Shown in pieces: positions 62,215 to 64,000 of a DNA stretch of 64,000 nucleotides. Numbering within the stretch: position 1 is the first letter of the stretch; every line of letters begins with the position of its first letter. Below the pieces are notes generated by a model. The model worked only from the letters and a program-made list of their open reading frames with translations. It was not told the origin of the DNA and searched no databases. Origin of the DNA: Frateuria soli. Lineage in GTDB: Bacteria; Pseudomonadota; Gammaproteobacteria; Xanthomonadales; Rhodanobacteraceae. The stretch covers positions 2,666,001-2,730,000 of the forward strand of contig NZ_CP088252.1 in NCBI RefSeq assembly GCF_021117385.1. The letters run 5' to 3'. Both the position numbers and the translations under genes were made by a program.

Positions 62215-62309
62215 ATCGCCCACAAGTGGGCTCCTACAAGGGGCGGCGCGGGTGGTTCTGCGGCCGACCGGCGGCGGTGCGTTCCTGTAGGAGCCCACTT
62301 GTGGGCGAT
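62215..62309. repeat. Family C palindromic repeat pair
   Basis: A 24-bp arm at 62215-62238 (ending GTGGGCTCCTACA) is perfectly complementary to 62286-62309 (starting TGTAGGAGCCCACTTGTGGG), with 47 bases between. A third, degenerate arm is at about 62185-62202. Each arm is itself self-complementary (GCCCACTTGTGGGC). Confidence 0.88.
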
Positions 62310-62356
62310 CGGCGGTGCCGCAAGCCATCCCGACGACGGGTTCAGGACGCACAGGA

Positions 62357-63022
62357 TCAGTCGGGGATGACGTAAAGCAGCACCGCCAGGTAATGCAGCA
62401 CGCTGCCGGCCAGCACGAAGCCGTGCCACACCGCATGATGGAACGGCAGCCGCTTGCACAGATAGAACGGCACCCCCAGCGTGTAGGTCGCCCCGCCCGC
62501 GATGAGCAGCGCCAGCCCACCCGGTTCCAGGTGCTTGCGCAGCGGCTCGAACGCCACCAGCGCCACCCAGCCCATCGCCACATAGATCGACACCGCCAGC
62601 CAGCGCGTCCGGATACGCCGCAACAGGCCGAGCTCCAGCGCGCTGCCGGCCAGCGCCAGCGCCCAGATCGTACCGAACAGCCCCCAGCCCCACGCCCCCG
62701 GCAAGACGATCAGGGTGAACGGCGTATAGGTGCCGGCGATCAGCAGGAAGATCGCGATGTGGTCGAGCGTACGCAGCACCCGCCGCGGCAGCTCGCCGGG
62801 AATCGCGTGATACAGGGTCGAGGCGGTATAGAGCAGGATCAGCGTGGAGCCGAACACCGCGCAGCTGACCACCGCCCGGGCATCGCCCCGCAGCGCGGCG
62901 AACGCCACCAGCGTCGCCAGTCCGCCGATGCTGAGCAGGATGCCGACGCCGTGGATCAGCGTGCTGGCCAGCTCGTCACCGAAACGGTAGCGCGGCGGAC
63001 TGACGGCGGGAGGCGCGGGCAT
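62357..63022 (-). CDS. Hemolysin III family membrane protein
   Basis: The 221-residue protein has seven hydrophobic helices and family landmarks: DELASTLIHGVGILLSIGGL, LLYTASTLYHAIP, LRTLDHIAIFLLIAGTYTPF, and LPFHHAVWHGFVLAGSVLHY with the His residues that bind zinc in PAQR/Hly-III proteins. Role in bacteria is unclear; related proteins affect membrane lipids. I start at 63022 (MPAPPAV); an in-frame GTG at 63055 is less likely. Confidence 0.88.
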   Translation of the reverse strand: MPAPPAVSPPRYRFGDELASTLIHGVGILLSIGGLATLVAFAALRGDARAVVSCAVFGSTLILLYTASTLYHAIPGELPRRVLRTLDHIAIFLLIAGTYTPFTLIVLPGAWGWGLFGTIWALALAGSALELGLLRRIRTRWLAVSIYVAMGWVALVAFEPLRKHLEPGGLALLIAGGATYTLGVPFYLCKRLPFHHAVWHGFVLAGSVLHYLAVLLYVIPD

Positions 63023-63112
63023 GGAGGTTCCTGGACGGAAAGGCCGGGCGGCCACCCTACCATACCCGCGCGTACTGTTTCTGTATTGGACGTCTGGACG
63101 TCCAGGCCGCGC

Positions 63113-63553
63113 TTACTGCTCGATGATGAACGCCCCGAACGCCACGCCCAGGTTCCAGCCCTCGCCCTTGCCGCTGAGCGCAAGGCCGACGTTGCCCTTG
63201 GTCAGCGCCTGCGCGCCGGCCGATTCACCGGCGCCGGCGTGTGCCTCGGCGTTGGCGTAGTGGCCGAGCACTTCGTGGATGTCGTACACGCCGGAGAACT
63301 TGCCGATGCCGTTCTCGATGTGCGTCTTGCCGAAGGTCAGCCCGCCGCCTTTGGCGCGCAGCTTCACCTGCATGGTCTGGCCGTTGCTGCAGCGGACCGT
63401 GCCGGAGCCCTTGGCAGTCTTGTAGAAGACCGACCAGCCCGACAGCGAGAAGGTCATCTTGCAGGAGATCTCGCCCGCATGCGCCGGGACCGGCAACAGC
63501 GCCAGTCCGCCCACCAGCAGCGCCAGCGCGCCCAGTTTTTTCCCTATCGTCAT
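63113..63553 (-). CDS. Secreted protein of unknown function
   Basis: The 146-residue precursor has a signal peptide (IGKKLGALALLVGGLALLPV, cut after PAHA). The mature part has two cysteines (EISCKMTF and TVRCSNGQ) likely forming a disulfide. It then consists of Gly-rich alternating segments: KAKGGGLTFGKTHIENGIGK-like strands, VYDIHEVLGHYANAEAHAGA, NVGLALSGKGEGWNLGVAFG. The pattern suggests a small beta-structure, perhaps with membrane-lining function. I do not recognise the family. Confidence 0.65.
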   Translation of the reverse strand: MTIGKKLGALALLVGGLALLPVPAHAGEISCKMTFSLSGWSVFYKTAKGSGTVRCSNGQTMQVKLRAKGGGLTFGKTHIENGIGKFSGVYDIHEVLGHYANAEAHAGAGESAGAQALTKGNVGLALSGKGEGWNLGVAFGAFIIEQ

Positions 63554-63726
63554 GATCGCCTCCCCGCGGCCCCCGCGGCCGCACCGGCCGATTGTGCGGC
63601 AAAGAACGCGACGGCGGGAATGCTTGCGCGCGGACAAGGGGCAAGCCTAGGCTGGAGTCGCGCCGGCACGGTTCCCTCTGCCCTCCCCAGGCAGCGCGCC
63701 TGCGCCAAAGCACAGGAGGAACGCCC

Positions 63727-64000
63727 ATGTCGTCCGCAGTCCTGGCTTCATCCCGCACGCACGCCCTTCCCGACCCGGTCCGCATCACTGCGCTGAGCGC
63801 GGCGATGGCCATCAATCTGACCGTATTCATCGCTGCCACCCGGCCGCTGCCGCCGCTGGCCCTGCCGCGCATGGACACCCCGGCGCTGACCACGCGCTTC
63901 ATCCCGCCCAGGCCCAGGCCGGTGGAGGTGCCATCGCTGCCGGCCATCCTGCCGGTGACGCGGCACACGCCGGTGCATGTCGCACCGCCGGTCGCCACCC
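63727..64000 (+). CDS. TonB-like energy transducer, N-terminal part
   Basis: The gene runs off the right edge; 91 residues are visible. MSSAVLASSRTHALPDPVRI is followed by a membrane helix (ITALSAAMAINLTVFIAATR) and then a Pro-rich stretch (RPLPPLALPRMDTPAL, PPRPRPVEVPSL). One membrane anchor followed by Pro-rich periplasmic spacer is typical of TonB or similar proteins. The C-terminal domain that would confirm it is not in the window. AGGAGGA precedes the ATG. Confidence 0.6.
   Translation, partial: MSSAVLASSRTHALPDPVRITALSAAMAINLTVFIAATRPLPPLALPRMDTPALTTRFIPPRPRPVEVPSLPAILPVTRHTPVHVAPPVAT

Overview
The window looks like chromosomal DNA of a GC-rich gammaproteobacterium of the Xanthomonadales, most like Rhodanobacteraceae (a Rhodanobacter-like denitrifier). 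The basis is the GC-rich codon use, the homogentisate and kynurenine enzymes, the class I aldolase, the NirK/NnrS/cbb3 respiratory genes and the abundant palindromic intergenic repeats. There is no rRNA, transposase, phage gene or CRISPR array; one tRNA gene (Thr, TGT) is present. The taxonomic call is inference from gene content, not a measured match.

Layout. 0-10.4 kb: central carbon metabolism (a HAD phosphatase fragment, transketolase, class I aldolase, pyruvate kinase, GAPDH) interspersed with a small outer-membrane barrel, an S1/P1 nuclease and an ETHE1-like metallo-hydrolase. 10.5-12.5 kb: a cytochrome c/FTR1 iron permease fusion with a Fur-like box over its start codon. 12.9-34.1 kb: a micro-oxic and nitrite respiration island. 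It holds fdxA, a nine-gene ccoNOQP-fixH-like-ccoI-ccoS-azurin-globin operon, tpx, CopD-like and SCO proteins, nirV-nirK, nnrS, a universal stress protein, a two-component system with cytochrome b561 and PepSY protein, a beta-CASP hydrolase, a DUF2238 membrane protein, an FNR-type regulator, hemN and a tiny cytochrome c. 34.2-42 kb: aromatic amino acid catabolism (fahA, hmgA, hppD, a divergent MarR regulator, a POT peptide transporter, kynA). 42.1-45.8 kb: E1alpha/E1beta/E2 of a 2-oxoacid dehydrogenase. 45.9-64 kb: mixed housekeeping genes (trpS, arginase, tRNA-Thr, SPOR-coaX-birA, phoP/phoQ with a PepSY protein, dusA, fpr, DUF3182 and hydrolase, DUF456, DUF885 peptidase-like, hemolysin III, a partial TonB-like protein).

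How the genes work together. The respiratory island is tied together by 14-bp sites of the form TTGAC-N4-GTCAA. They lie upstream of fdxA, ccoN, nirK, nnrS, usp, the beta-CASP gene and hemN. The encoded FNR protein has the four cluster cysteines and the E-x-x-S-R recognition helix expected to read such sites, so it is the probable master switch. The predicted electron route is quinol oxidation elsewhere, then azurin or c-type cytochromes, to either cbb3 oxidase (low oxygen) or the membrane-anchored cytochrome-c-fused NirK (nitrite). NnrS and a group III truncated globin would deal with nitric oxide. No NO or N2O reductase gene is in the window.

Three families of palindromic repeats fill intergenic DNA: A (AGGAGCGCACCTGTGCGCGA type), B (CCCTCTCCC...GGGAGAGGG hairpins) and C (TGTAGGAGCCCACTTGTGGG type). 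The most notable points are the FNR-site map, candidate leaderless promoters (fdxA, hemN, the FTR1 gene), a MarR operator lying inside the hppD promoter spacer, a DUF559 gene whose C-terminus is encoded by a family B repeat, and several enzymes with altered key motifs (CcoI, E2, NirV).
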